64,000 nucleotides of DNA from contig JAUKUA010000004.1 of assembly GCA_030549175.1 (NCBI GenBank), positions 186,001-250,000 on the forward strand, written 5' to 3'. Origin of the DNA: Lasiosphaeris hirsuta (taxonomy: Eukaryota > Ascomycota > Sordariomycetes > Sordariales > Lasiosphaeriaceae). Of this stretch, positions 21,778-32,316 are shown one piece after another (the stretch's first letter is position 1; every line of letters begins with the position of its first letter). The notes beneath the pieces were generated by a model. That model was given only the letters and a program-made list of their open reading frames with translations, was not told the DNA's origin and ran no database searches. The translations under genes and the position numbers were made by a program.

Positions 21778-23173
21778 ATGAGCACCAGTAATTTCAAGGT
21801 CATCATCGTCGGCGGCGGTCCCGTGGGACTCACAGCGGCCAATGCTCTCTCCCACGCAGGCATCAACTTCGTCCTTCTTGAAAGCCGACCCAACATCGTC
21901 ATTGACGCGGGCTCCAATCTGGTGATCCTACCTATGGGACTCCGTCTTCTCGGCCAAATCGGTCTACTCGACACCTTCAACGCCGTCAGCTCGGCCCTCG
22001 GCCAAATCCAACGCTTCGACCACAACGGCCGCGATCTGGGTGAAGTCAACTTCTTCGTTCACCACAAAGAAATGTACGTCGCCACCAATCCCATCCATGA
22101 CCAGACTCGCACTAACTTAACCACTATCCAGCCACGGCATCGCCTCCCGTGTTGTCAGCCGCCATGCACTGACCCAGGTCCTCTACGACGCCCTCCCCGC
22201 CTCGGCCCACGCCGAGATGCACGCCAACAAGAAAGTCCGCACCATCACCACCACCCCCTCCTCAGCAACCGTCCACTGCACCGACGGCACCTCGTACACG
22301 GGCACAATCGTCATCGGTGCCGACGGCGCCCACAGCCTCGTGCGCGCCCAGATGCGGGCTCTCGCCCTGCAGAGCCCCTCGACCTCCCTAGACCAAATCA
22401 ACGAAGACCACCCCTTCCTGACAACCTACCGCTCCCTCTGGATCCGCTTCCCGACACAAGCCGACCTCCAGCCCGGCGACGCCAAAGAAACACACGGCGT
22501 CGGCTGCGCGATCCAGCTCTTCGCCGGCGAAGAAACGTCCGTCATCGGCATGTACGAGCGCCTCGATGAGCCAACCAAAGACCGGCTACGTTTCGGCCCC
22601 GCCGACGAGGAAGCCTTCATCAAGCGGTGGGGAAACCTGCCGCTCTCGCGACAGCTGACGGTGCAGGACGCATACGACTCGCGCGTGCAGGCAGGGCTGG
22701 TCAGTCTCGAGGAGGGCGTGGTGCGCAACTGGAGCTGGGAACGCATCGTGCTGGTCGGCGACGCGGCGCACAAGTTTACGCCGAGCACGGGCGCTGGATG
22801 CAACAACGGGATGGTAGACGTCGTGGCGCTGGTCAACGAGCTGAGCCGCGTCGTTTCGAGTCAAGAGGCGCCCGAGATGGACACGATTGCGGGTGCCTTC
22901 AAGGCGTACCAGGAGAAGAGGTTCGCGGCCGTCGTGTCGGGGTGCGAGGGTGCTAGCAAGGCCACGGCCACGGCGACCTGGAAGAACAAGGTCTTCAAGT
23001 TTGTCGACTTGCACGTCATATCGAGCCACAGGGTGCAAAAGTACTTGATGCATCAGGCCGCGCCCAAGGTTGCGGCGACGCCGGCTCTGGAGTTTGTCGA
23101 GGATGGGCAGATGCCCGAGGGGAAGGTTCCTTGGGTGCAGAGCGCTGTCTTACCACGGGCTGTTAAGGCGTAG
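21778..23173 (+). CDS. FAD-dependent monooxygenase (PHBH/salicylate hydroxylase-type, PaxM-like)
   Basis: Group A flavoprotein monooxygenase using NAD(P)H and O2 to hydroxylate or epoxidise a small substrate. Exon 1 (21778-22073) and exon 2 (22132-23173) join in phase 2 to give 445 residues; the 58-nt intron has GTACGT, a CTAAC branch and TCCAG. The ADP-binding Rossmann motif is IIVGGGPVGLTAANAL (residues about 9-24). The DG motif is IGADGAHSLVRAQ and the GD motif is VLVGDAAHKFTPSTGAGCNNG. A C-terminal tail follows with no transmembrane helices obvious. Similar enzymes act in meroterpenoid/indole-diterpene pathways, but no other biosynthetic gene lies nearby. It is the only clearly intact enzyme gene in the broken island, with normal GC-rich codon use. 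Confidence 0.9.
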
Positions 23174-23690
23174 CATATTTCATTGGACTTGAGAACAGGT
23201 TGAGGTTCAGTTTTATGTTGCATTGTGATACCATGGGCGGAATTTCGGGGTTTGGATGTGGAACATATATAATACAGGACAGATATTATCCATGGTCATA
23301 GAGTTAGACAAATAGTTTGAAGATTTTTTTTTTATTTTTTAAAAGAAACCTAATTACTTGTCAAGCAACTTGAATTCAAACAAAAGTTGACAAGAGCCGT
23401 CAACCAGATAGCTATTCCGAACCTTATTATCGTTACGTTTCTGAGCTCTCTGCTGTTGGTCTGTCCCATTCTTGTGCATATAAATACCACGCAGTTTATG
23501 TACCTAGGTATAAAAGACCCACTCGGCCGCTTCAGGCACGCCTTAAGGTCTGGCAGAGTCCTGAGCTTGCTGAGATAGCCATTTCTCGGAACGTTTTTCC
23601 TGAGATGGCAATGTGAACATGCCCAAGGATTGTTCAGGCTGATCCATAACATTGCAAAGCATTTAGTTGCCTCAGGCCAGAATTTAGCGC
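23174..23690. other. Spacer between FMO and NACHT relic
   Basis: 3' flank of the monooxygenase gene with a T-rich tract at about 23325-23340. Short frames beyond it (about 23510-23650) may be upstream debris of the NACHT gene, but I cannot match them. Confidence 0.45.
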
Positions 23691-23696
23691 CAAGGA

Positions 23697-24117
23697 GTGA
23701 AAGGACTTGGGCTATCCTCGGGAGACTTGGCGTTACAAGCACGGCACCGTACCAGCGGATCCCGATTTGAAGTCCCGAGGCCATTCAAAGCTTCCGAAAC
23801 TCCGCCGCATTTTTCACAGTCTGGATTCCGCAGGTGGATGGAACGTGACGGCGGCATCTTCTGGATCAAGGGAAAACCAGGGTCGGGAAAATCGACACTG
23901 ATAGAGTACATTGTAAAGGATAAGCGCACGCGCCAAACATTTTCGGCACCCAACAGGAAGGTCCTCTCTATCCCGGCATTTTTCTTCTACGATAGGAGTC
24001 CACGACACGCAGAAGTCGTTCGAGGGGCTCTTACGATCCATCATTTACCAGCTGCTGGAAGACATTCCAGATCTAACTTCTGTGGTAGAAGTAACTTATC
24101 TTCGGCAGCTCGAGTAG
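23697..24117 (+). pseudogene. NACHT-domain (NLR-type) relic
   Basis: Contains the start of a fungal NACHT NTPase: FRRWMERDGGIFWIKGKPGSGKSTLIEY, i.e. the W.....G.fWI preamble and an intact Walker A. After FFFYDRS the frame shifts near 23995. The continuation SFEGLLRSIIYQLLEDIPDL, typical of this family, lies in a second frame that ends at a TAG (24115-24117). Everything downstream (Walker B, repeats) is absent and replaced by AT-rich DNA. A dead fragment of a non-self-recognition receptor. Confidence 0.82.
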
Positions 24118-24725
24118 TATGGCCTCTGCAGTTGGAGTTATTCTTTATATAAAACGACTATATACTAGGAAAAACCTATCTAAGAACCTCTAGTTGGAAA
24201 GACTAACATTACTAATTTACGGCCCGAATCTCGTTAACTGGTTATATAGTTAGCCGAGTAACTACCTTAAGGTACCTTGGATATCGTCCGAAGTCTTGTT
24301 TAAGGAGATATAAACACGGTGCGTGCCGGTAACGAATCTAACAATCACTCCTCGAACTACATTCCCTTCTCAATTACGCCCATAAATACCAGAATCCCAA
24401 ACTAGGACACGGGTGGATACTAGTTCTAGGCTGAGAGTTCTCTCTCTCTCTGTCGAGATACTAGTGCACTAAAATTGATTTCGTATTTATAGTCAATGGT
24501 TTTGCAGGAGCTATGCTACCTTGGATGTAGTGAGGGCTATTTTCAGTCTCTCCGAGTCGATGCCCAGCCGGGGTGCAGGGTGCTTCAAAACAAATCAGGT
24601 AGTTACAAGCTGGTCAGACGGGCATGTACGTCAGGTACCATACGCATAAATTTCCTCTCCCGCCCCCATTGTGTGCAAGTGGTAATTCCCTTCCACGAAG
24701 ACTACCTGACCTGGTACGACCCATC
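24118..24725. other. AT-rich RIP-like spacer
   Basis: From 24130 to about 24480 the sequence is TpA-rich with few long frames, as expected for RIP-mutated repeat DNA. The right part holds the 3' flank of the small minus-strand gene. No gene recognised. Confidence 0.5.
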
Positions 24726-25259
24726 TCAGTCACCCTTGATGAGTTCGATCACCTTCCACGACAAGAATTTCACGGGGGCGTCAACAACGTCATTCGTAAA
24801 GTTCTTGTCGCCCTGGCTCGGGGTGCAGTCCCTTTCGGTGAAGGTCTGGAGCTCGAACGTACTGCCTGGGAAGTGCCCCGTGCCTTGGGACGAGTACCAA
24901 GTGACAGACACAATGTCAACCCCAATCTTAAAGGAGTGGCATTTCTCTGCCTCGTTACCCTGTTCGGAAATTGGGGGCCCAAAGTGCTCGGCCTGCTTTG
25001 CAACCCAAAACCACCAAATCTTCTCGTCGGGGTCGGCGACAGCAGCCAACCCGTGCGCGGTGGCAGCTTGAATGGTGACGCTGCCGGGCATCAGGGCCGC
25101 GCAGCTGGGGATCGCTTTGGCGGCAAAGGCAAGACCGCCGGTGATGGTAAGGAGGATGAGCACCCACTTGGACAGCGAGGCCTGCCAGTTGCGCCGCCGA
25201 GTCGGATAGCCGGCTTCGGCGTCGGGCTCGCCGCTCCAGGAGTCGGGGAAAGGCTTCAT
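24726..25259 (-). CDS. Hypothetical single-pass membrane or secreted protein
   Basis: Single exon of 177 residues from ATG 25257-25259. A polar, Arg-containing N-terminus is followed by one hydrophobic helix at about residues 31-50 (KWVLILLTITGGLAFAAKAI), so it is a type II anchor or uncleaved signal. The rest is a Trp/Lys-containing globular part (KIWWFWVAK, FKIGVDIVSVTWY) with Cys at three places (IPSCAAL, EKCHS, RDCTPS). I do not recognise a family. Coding character is fair. It sits in the accessory island, so it may be lineage-specific. It could also be a fragment. Confidence 0.5.
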   Translation of the reverse strand: MKPFPDSWSGEPDAEAGYPTRRRNWQASLSKWVLILLTITGGLAFAAKAIPSCAALMPGSVTIQAATAHGLAAVADPDEKIWWFWVAKQAEHFGPPISEQGNEAEKCHSFKIGVDIVSVTWYSSQGTGHFPGSTFELQTFTERDCTPSQGDKNFTNDVVDAPVKFLSWKVIELIKGD

Positions 25260-28058
25260 GGCGATGAGGAGCAGCAGAGCAGGCAGGCAGGCAGGCAGGC
25301 AGAGTACCCGAGGTAGATAAAAAGGAGGGTAGGCTGATGGTGGTGAAAACCTGATCGATGTGTGGTTTCAGTGAGATTTCTGGCTTGAGAGTAGAGTTGA
25401 GGAGATGGTCGGTTACTGAAAACGAAGAGCAGAGAGGGATACTTATAGACATGACGGGCAGGGAGGAGTTCATCCGCTTCTATAGCAGCCCATGAGGGCC
25501 AACATGGTGCGCTGGATAGCGCTTCATCAAGCTGCATATGCACATTGACTTGTCGGCTCAACATGAAGCTGTATGGCGCTAGGAGAAGACACCGACTTTC
25601 ATGCAATGCAACCTGGTTTGAGTAGCAATTGGCGACACAGGACTGTGAAGTGGCTAGCTGGGTCGCACACTCGTCGTGGTTTTCTCTCATTCCTCGGCCG
25701 GATTGCATGCATACTACATACGACTGCGAGTTCGGCAGCAGTTGAAGAGTCGTTTGGGAACAAACAGCTAAGCATTTACCGGTTTCCGTCTTTACGATAT
25801 TTGAAGTTGCTTCCGCCTCATCAACAAATGTCCTACTCCTGTTTACAGCGATTAGAGACTACGCGGGAAGAATACGGTGGGTAATTGGTAGGGATGGGAA
25901 CTTGCCTGGGAGGTCGAAGGCGGGCTGAAAATACAAAGACGATACAACTCCCGTCCTATCCAGGCTAGCTCCCTGTCCCAGTCCGAGGTAATGATTGCAA
26001 CTGGGTTGCCTGTCAGTTCGGCTCGCCGACGCTTGATGCGGTGCTCATGGACAAACTGCTCCGGTCAAGAGAATATGAGGCTGGTTTGTGTGAGAACAGC
26101 TGGTCGACTCGGTTTGGAGGCTGGTCTAGACGTGCGGGGAGATACCGCCACGCATATGCGGTTGTCGGTGGAAAATCACTTGAGCGCAGTTGACGAGGCG
26201 GGCTGAGCTCTAAACACGGCTGATCCAGCGCATATCGGTAAGCCACAAATGTAACCTGGAAGGTATCTGGAGGATAACCCGCGTCCGCTCGCTGGAGCTA
26301 TGCCAAGATCAGTGCAAGAAAAGAAAGCTCAGCCAGCCACAGCATTTCTAATCACTTGCTTAGAGTCTGTATTTACTAGAACTAGATAGAACTCAGCCGA
26401 CACTGCCAAAGTAGCCTTCAATACAGATATGCAAGCCGCCAACCGCAAAGTTGCGCATGGAACGCCGAATCAGCGCTTGACTCGGCCATCGAGGTGATTA
26501 CATCATCACACCCGCATGTCTGGTGGAGATACTCTCTTGCTCGCCCGAACTGTCTAAATCACGACAGGTACGACCACGACCGGGCTTTGGTGGGCCGCCG
26601 CCAGGGACGGGAACATGCTTGGGTCGCGCTGAGTCGTCGGTGAATAGGGGGAGTAGGGTGAAGGGGGAGAAGAGAGCAATGGTTGGGGGGGTTGTATAAG
26701 AATAGCCGGGCGTGTTGGGGGGTGGTTTGGAAGTGGGAGGTTCCGGCGTTGGCGGAGTGGTATTGGAGGGATTGGAGGGAGAAGGTGGAGAGGGAATTGA
26801 GGCTCCGGGATCGTAGGACTAGTCCGTGCATTTTTGTTTGCCCAGTTCTGGGCAATGAAGTCATGCCACTGTGGGCCAGGAATTGGGCCCACAGTCATGC
26901 CAGCATATTAAATGCCAAGACAAAAAAACTAAATGGGATGTCGCAATGATCACTTCGCATTGCCGCTACCCAGCCTTCTTTGAGATCTGAAGACAACATC
27001 ACAGTGATCGTAAAGGCCTTTACATCCCATATAGCTACTCTTATATAGAATATCGGTGGCGGTGTAATAAAGCGCATTGTACATACATCGTGACCAGAAG
27101 CGTCAGTACTAGTACACTTCCTGAGCTAGTCCATTGTGCTTGGTATGTTATGTACCAGTATACTCTAGGCTATTATATTATATACTGGTTTATGGCTCTT
27201 TTTTATTTGGGCCAGAGTATCTTGAAACGGTAGAGTGATTTGCGGCCTACGTTCCAAACTATCACACTCCTTGCATAGAACTTCCGCGGAGGTGTTCTTT
27301 ATCATATGCTCTGCATCGCCCAACGGTGCTCCTAGCACCTTCACTCACAAGTGTGTGTTACACCTATATAACGATAATACCAGTAGGTTTTTGTCGCACA
27401 AGTCCGGTACCAAGTCAACTGTGGCTAGAGCGCTCTGGATCTTGAACCTTCTTAAACAATACAACCAACTTGAACCTGCGTGAGCATCAATCTGAATAAT
27501 GTCACTTGTTAACTAAACATAAATATAGTAGGAAGGAGAGTTACTAAACTCGAATGAATGGGCTAATATTATTTTGGTACCAGTAGTACTACTTAAGTAT
27601 TATTCATTTTTCACGGTTTTCTTTCATTTTTCAGCCTTAGTATACTGGCTTTAAGATTTATAAGTAGATATCGATAAAGAATACTATATTAGCGATATTA
27701 AAATCCTTTTCTAAGCCGTTCGAAGGTCTGCCTTAGCGTATTGGCGTGCTGGTCGCGGCCGTCTTGTGGTGGAAATCCGTGTCTCTCGGGTGGGTCCCCC
27801 AGCCCCCCCAGCAGTTGAGGCAAGGCCAAAATGCCTGCTGTCAACAATGTCCAAGCTTTGATGGCGGCCTCAGCTGACTTTGGACGCCAACATCCAGGAT
27901 CCAGAGCCACTGTCGACGCGCCACGGACCCACTACACGCTGCTGGTCCGAATGCAGAGAATTCACTCTCACCCTCACCTAACATCACCACCAGCTATCAT
28001 CGCCGCCATATCTTCTTTGCATACCCCCGTTAAGCTAGGACGTCTAGTTCGCTCAAAA
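25260..28058. other. 2.8-kb gene-poor, partly AT-rich spacer
   Basis: Apart from the flank of the small minus-strand gene I see no supported gene. About 26920-27720 is TpA-rich and RIP-like. Short frames at 25.5-26.9 kb show no motif. The end (27831-28058) is open in frame with the HET gene, but the family start is the ATG at 28059. Confidence 0.5.
25277..25302 (+). repeat. (GCAG)n microsatellite in the 5' region of the hypothetical gene
   Basis: About six units of the tetranucleotide GCAG/CAGG, 20-45 bp upstream of the ATG of the minus-strand gene, probably in its 5' UTR. Confidence 0.85.
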
Positions 28059-29525
28059 ATGCGCCTCATCAACACACATACGCTTGCCTTGGAGGAGTTC
28101 ACGGGTACCGGCAGCGGGACACCAAAGTACGCGATACTCTCCCACACTTGGGGCGAGGAAGAGCTCAGTCTCCAGGAGTGGATCTACCCCTCGCCGAGCA
28201 CGGTGATGAAGAGCGGATATGAGAAGATTCTCAGCGCTTGCGCAATTGCAGCAAGGCACGGCTTCGGGTACATCTGGATTGACACCAACTGCATAGATAA
28301 GACCAGCTCGGCGGAGCTCTCGGAGGCTATCAACTCCATGTTCAACTGGTACCGGAACGCTGAAGTCTGCTATGCCTATCTTGCCGATGTCAGCGCACCG
28401 AGACCAAAGCCTAGGGCTATCAACAACAAAGACAGCGCAGGCTTGCAGATGGGACCATGGATAGATGACTTCGGCGCGTCCAGATGGTTCACTAGAGGCT
28501 GGACTCTGCAGGAGCTGCTTGCGCCAAAGAACCTTCACTTTTACGACAACGGCTGGTCATATTTCGGAACCAAGGCCGAGTTTGCGCAACAGATATCCAA
28601 GACTACTGGCATTGGCGGCGAGTACCTGGTCTGGGGAGAAGAGGCGGAATCCCCTCCCCCCTGGGTTAGCACATCGATAGCCGAACGCATGTCTTGGCTG
28701 TCACGGCGCGAAACCGGGAGGGTTGAGGATATCGCCTACTGCATGCTAGGTATTTTTGGGATCAACATGTCGCTCTTATACGGCGAGGGTTGGAACGCGT
28801 TTTTCAGGCTGCAACAAGAGCTTATCAGAAATTATGACGACCATACCTTGTTCTGCTGGGCCAACCGGCCGCCGATATGCTCCGCTCGAGACACGCACGA
28901 TCTCGGATTTTTGGCGAGCTATCCAATGCTGTTTGACTGTGGCAGGCCAAAGGCCAGGCTGCTGCCCGGGCCCAACCTCGCGCCATTGTCTCCGTACTTC
29001 ATGACCAACGTCGGCCTTTCCATCACACTCCCCCTGCTGAGGACATGGGACTACTTTATCGGGGTGCTGAGAGTGAATCTAGGGAATGATCATGTCGGAA
29101 TCGCCCTGGCAGGGGATATGGCGACGTGCTCGTTCAAAAGACTGAAAACCCCCTCATCGTCAATCCCTCTCAGTCGACGAAGCAAAAGCGACGCGTGCTC
29201 AGCAGAGCTGTACATTATGACAAGACCTGCCCAAAAGGCGATCCAAAGAACCTCTCGGCAGATACACCCCGGCTCCGACCTTCAGTCCGGCTTCCTCCTC
29301 ACATTTAGCGGCCGGGATGAACTTTGTGGTATCAAAACGTACCCAACCGGAAGTTTCAGAGAGGAGCGCGGCATAGTCCTGGTGCGGAGCCACCACAGCC
29401 TGAATCCCATCTTGCCGGCGGCTACGGCCGTCATGCGGGGATCTGGGTGTCGAAGAACCACAACGGGAGCTATAGTGCAGCTTCGCGGTTGGGGGGGTTT
29501 TACAAGTGTCTCTTTCTCTGTGTGA
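28059..29525 (+). CDS. Heterokaryon-incompatibility (HET) domain protein, tail probably frameshifted
   Basis: HET-domain proteins trigger cell death when genetically different fungal cells fuse. The ATG at 28059 gives MRLINTHTLALEEF, the usual start, and 488 residues. HET blocks in order: YAILSHTWGEEELSLQEW (about 23-40), YIWIDTNCIDKTSSAELSEAIN (about 70-92), WFTRGWTLQELLAP (about 148-161) and a long conserved region ending in EDIAYCMLGIFGINMSLLYGEGWNAF. An upstream in-frame ATG at 27831 would add 76 unrelated residues. The frame stops at 29525, but the sequence right after about 29410 reads as better protein in another frame to 29806, so the native C-terminus is probably displaced by an indel near 29400-29430. 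The HET domain itself is complete. Confidence 0.85.
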   Translation: MRLINTHTLALEEFTGTGSGTPKYAILSHTWGEEELSLQEWIYPSPSTVMKSGYEKILSACAIAARHGFGYIWIDTNCIDKTSSAELSEAINSMFNWYRNAEVCYAYLADVSAPRPKPRAINNKDSAGLQMGPWIDDFGASRWFTRGWTLQELLAPKNLHFYDNGWSYFGTKAEFAQQISKTTGIGGEYLVWGEEAESPPPWVSTSIAERMSWLSRRETGRVEDIAYCMLGIFGINMSLLYGEGWNAFFRLQQELIRNYDDHTLFCWANRPPICSARDTHDLGFLASYPMLFDCGRPKARLLPGPNLAPLSPYFMTNVGLSITLPLLRTWDYFIGVLRVNLGNDHVGIALAGDMATCSFKRLKTPSSSIPLSRRSKSDACSAELYIMTRPAQKAIQRTSRQIHPGSDLQSGFLLTFSGRDELCGIKTYPTGSFREERGIVLVRSHHSLNPILPAATAVMRGSGCRRTTTGAIVQLRGWGGFTSVSFSV

Positions 29526-29806
29526 CGATCTCCGACTCGCCAAAGTACGGCAAAACAGCCTACTTCAACTACGTACGTCTGAAGTCATCCTTTTGGTCAG
29601 AGACCAATGACCTTCGGGTGGCTCTTCAGGATTTGGAGATGGCGGTTGCTAGCAGGCAGTACGCAGATGGTGGCATAAGGGCCGGTCCGGGTATCGTGAA
29701 GCCTGGCCTGGATGTCTATATTGCATCGCACTCCTTCGTCTCACGTCCGTACCGTGAACTGAGGCACGCGCACATTTCCATCGTCCGAGGCTTAGGTTCG
29801 CAATAA
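29410..29806 (+). pseudogene. Out-of-frame continuation of the HET protein C-terminus
   Basis: In the frame shifted from the HET gene, an open stretch ends at TAA 29804-29806. It reads like the end of a globular protein (GGYGRHAGIWVSKN, FYKCLFLCVTIS, then a Lys/Trp-containing helix region and SHSFVSRPYREL). No plausible GT-AG intron in the right phase links it to the HET frame, apart from one of 38 nt, which is too short. A single-base indel near 29400-29430 is the simplest explanation. Confidence 0.5.
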
Positions 29807-31391
29807 GTTGGTCATGAGCATAATGTTTCGGGTGTAGATGTGACGGCTGGCACACATGCCACACACCGTCACGTAAACTCCTCCCACCATGAAGATAGCC
29901 ATTCACTGTCAGTATGGGGACCATTCACTGGAAGAACATGTGGCCCGAGCTGCAGGACCCCTACATAAGTCCAGAGCCCGGCCACCACCTGTTCATCTTC
30001 CTCTCTCTCTCCTTAGCTTGTTTTTACACAATCAAGGATAGGTTATTGCAGTATTGCCCCTCTTCATCCTGACCTGCCATGACAGTAGACGTAACCTATC
30101 ACAAGGCAAGCCCCCCATTTGTAATACTTCCCAATGTTTTGCTCGGTATGTCGCGAGCTTTCCTTGCTCCGGAGTAGCGAATCCGGTATTGCGTTTGCGG
30201 AAGAACAGGACTGAACATAAACTAGATTTGGTGCTCCTGACGATGTGTTATCGCCATGGTCAGAGAGCATGATCGAGGAGGCTTTCATGTAATCAGTTTG
30301 GGACCCGAGAGTGCCTCTTCTAGCACTAACTAATACTCTGATAGGGGCCTAAAGACGGGAAGCAAAATGGAATTATGGTGTAATTGCAATTATTTCGTAA
30401 ATTTATCACTCTTGCCCCTTCTTGCCAAAAAGGCGTCGTGGAGCGCCCCAAACAGCGTAACTATTCCAATGTGGATAGCTGCTGGTGCCGGAAAGTACTG
30501 CCCGCAAAGCGCCATCTAGAAGCGGGACAAAGTGTGAGCCGCTCACATCTATAGCAACCATGTTTCGATTCCAGCTCTGCATCCTGCTGGGGGTCGGCGC
30601 CGTTGGTGCCGATGGGTTCGAGTGATTCTCCGGCTTTTCTAGCTATCTAGCGATAAACATTGGCGCCCTCCCCGTTCTTTCCGGTGTTCCATGACCAAGC
30701 AGTTTTTGAGCGAGAATATATTCATCCTGGAAAGAATACCTTGAAAACTCCTGTAGTTACTGGGGCTCTATACTGGAATACTTTCTACAGTCCTTTGGAG
30801 GAGGACGTATTTACATGCGGCGTAATCTACATGCACATGTGCTTGGGGCAGTATAAGCTTGAAAACCGCAGTGGAAGTCGAGAACATCTCGAACGTGCTC
30901 TCGGAGGGTCTTTGAGGAGAAGAAGAAATGGCAATTCTTGATACCCGGTGTGGGAACATACTTGATTTTGTCGTCAAGGAGGTAGATACTTTGACAGAGT
31001 GGAATTGCGGGATCTGAGATCCCCTGAATGACATTCTGTTATAGCTATGGATGAAGTCTTGCGTGAAAACTCTCCATCACGAGGCTTCTCCCCGCCCGCA
31101 CTTCGAATTGGTCAGTGTGCCGGTCGTTTGGCGACTCAGATGCACGTGCTGGTGGTGACCCAACCGGGTGACACGGATACAAGGATACCAGCGGGGAAAA
31201 GACCCTTCAAGAGCACAGCCAGCTAGGACAATCAATGCCACAGATCGCAAGCCATGTGCACGGCCGGGTGGGGCCCAACGGGTCGCAGAGCCACTAGTGT
31301 GAGGAATATTAGGAACTGTTAGAAGTTAGGAAATACTTTGAAAATCACCACTCTACCCACCAGATTGAGTGTATCAAAATAACGTCGAACA
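29807..31391. other. Spacer between the two HET loci
   Basis: About 1.6 kb with no supported full-length gene. A CT-rich stretch near 30000 and scattered short frames show no motif. One tiny frame with a signal-peptide look (30560-30625) is listed separately. Confidence 0.5.
30560..30625 (+). pseudogene. Signal-peptide-like short frame, possible secreted-protein relic
   Basis: ATG 30560 opens 21 codons: a short basic start, a hydrophobic core (LCILLGVGAVGA) and ADGFE, then TGA. It resembles the first exon of a small secreted protein whose remainder is gone. Chance cannot be excluded. Confidence 0.2.
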
Positions 31392-32316
31392 TTAAATCAC
31401 CTCCAAGTAGTATTTCGCGTATCCCGAGTACAACGCTTCTACCGACTTTGAATAATCTGCTTGAATGCGGCCCGTCGATCCGACCATACCGAGCTTGCTG
31501 TAAATATGATCTCGAGGATCGATCGCATGCCACGGCTCCGTGAGGGCCATACTGGTTCATGAATCGAATTTTTTTAAGATATGCCGTTTCAGCAGCAAGA
31601 TGGCATTCAAAGATTTCGTCTAGAGACGCGACGTGACCGTGGACCCCGAGAGGATGGGCTGATCGCCTTTATCCAGTCCACCACATAACGAATCTGTTGG
31701 AGATGTAGCCCGGCGTCGCTTCTTCTTCCTCTTTGCATTCTCGAATTTCCACCGACATGCAGTCCATTAATCTTAGCGCAAGGGAGCTTCCGCTATCCCC
31801 TTCCCCTAGCCAGGCTATTGTGAGTAACGATGGCTCATATATTGAAACCATCAATCCGACCTGGCTGTTCCGCTCGGCAACGTCGTTCTGGTTGATGCAT
31901 ACGGTATCAATCCACATGTAAATGCGCCGTCTAGGTGCTCATCTCCGGCCAGAGTGAAATTCCGAAGCTCTGCTTGCTTCTTTATGCCGTGGTAAATGAC
32001 TGGTTTCATCTTTCTCCATTGACGTAGGAATGAAGCAAGATTTGTGGTGATGGCCAGAGAATACCCAGTTACCGAGATCGGCTCGGTAAATGCTCGCATC
32101 ACCCCACACATAAGACAACGGGAAGAAATAGATGTCTTTGTTGTCAAGAGACTTCGCTATCATTAAGCATTTAATTGGCTCTTTGTCATCGTTGGACTCG
32201 GTCGGCTCAACTACTACCAGCTGTATCTCTGATCGAGACGGCTCCCGCGGCTCATAGAGCTGAGCTGCTGGCGGTACAGAGCCTCGAGATGCTCTTGTTA
32301 GCTCGGGTTTCGCCAT
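31392..32316 (-). pseudogene. HET-domain pseudogene
   Basis: Minus-strand HET gene with the ATG at 32314-32316. The first frame ends its HET block at YFFPLSYVWGDA. The continuation EPISVTGYSLAITTNLASFL is in a second frame (shift near 32098). The invariant MWIDTVCINQNDVAERNSQV is in a third (shift near 31935), followed by IAWLGEGD. A further change of frame leads to DPRDHIYSKLGMVG and a tail ending at TAA 31392-31394. All HET blocks are therefore present and in order, but across at least three frame changes with no obvious introns between them. Confidence 0.82.

Noticed and set aside
29339..29376. 38-nt intron to repair the HET C-terminus
   Set aside because: Phase-compatible but shorter than any credible fungal intron and lacking a branch site.
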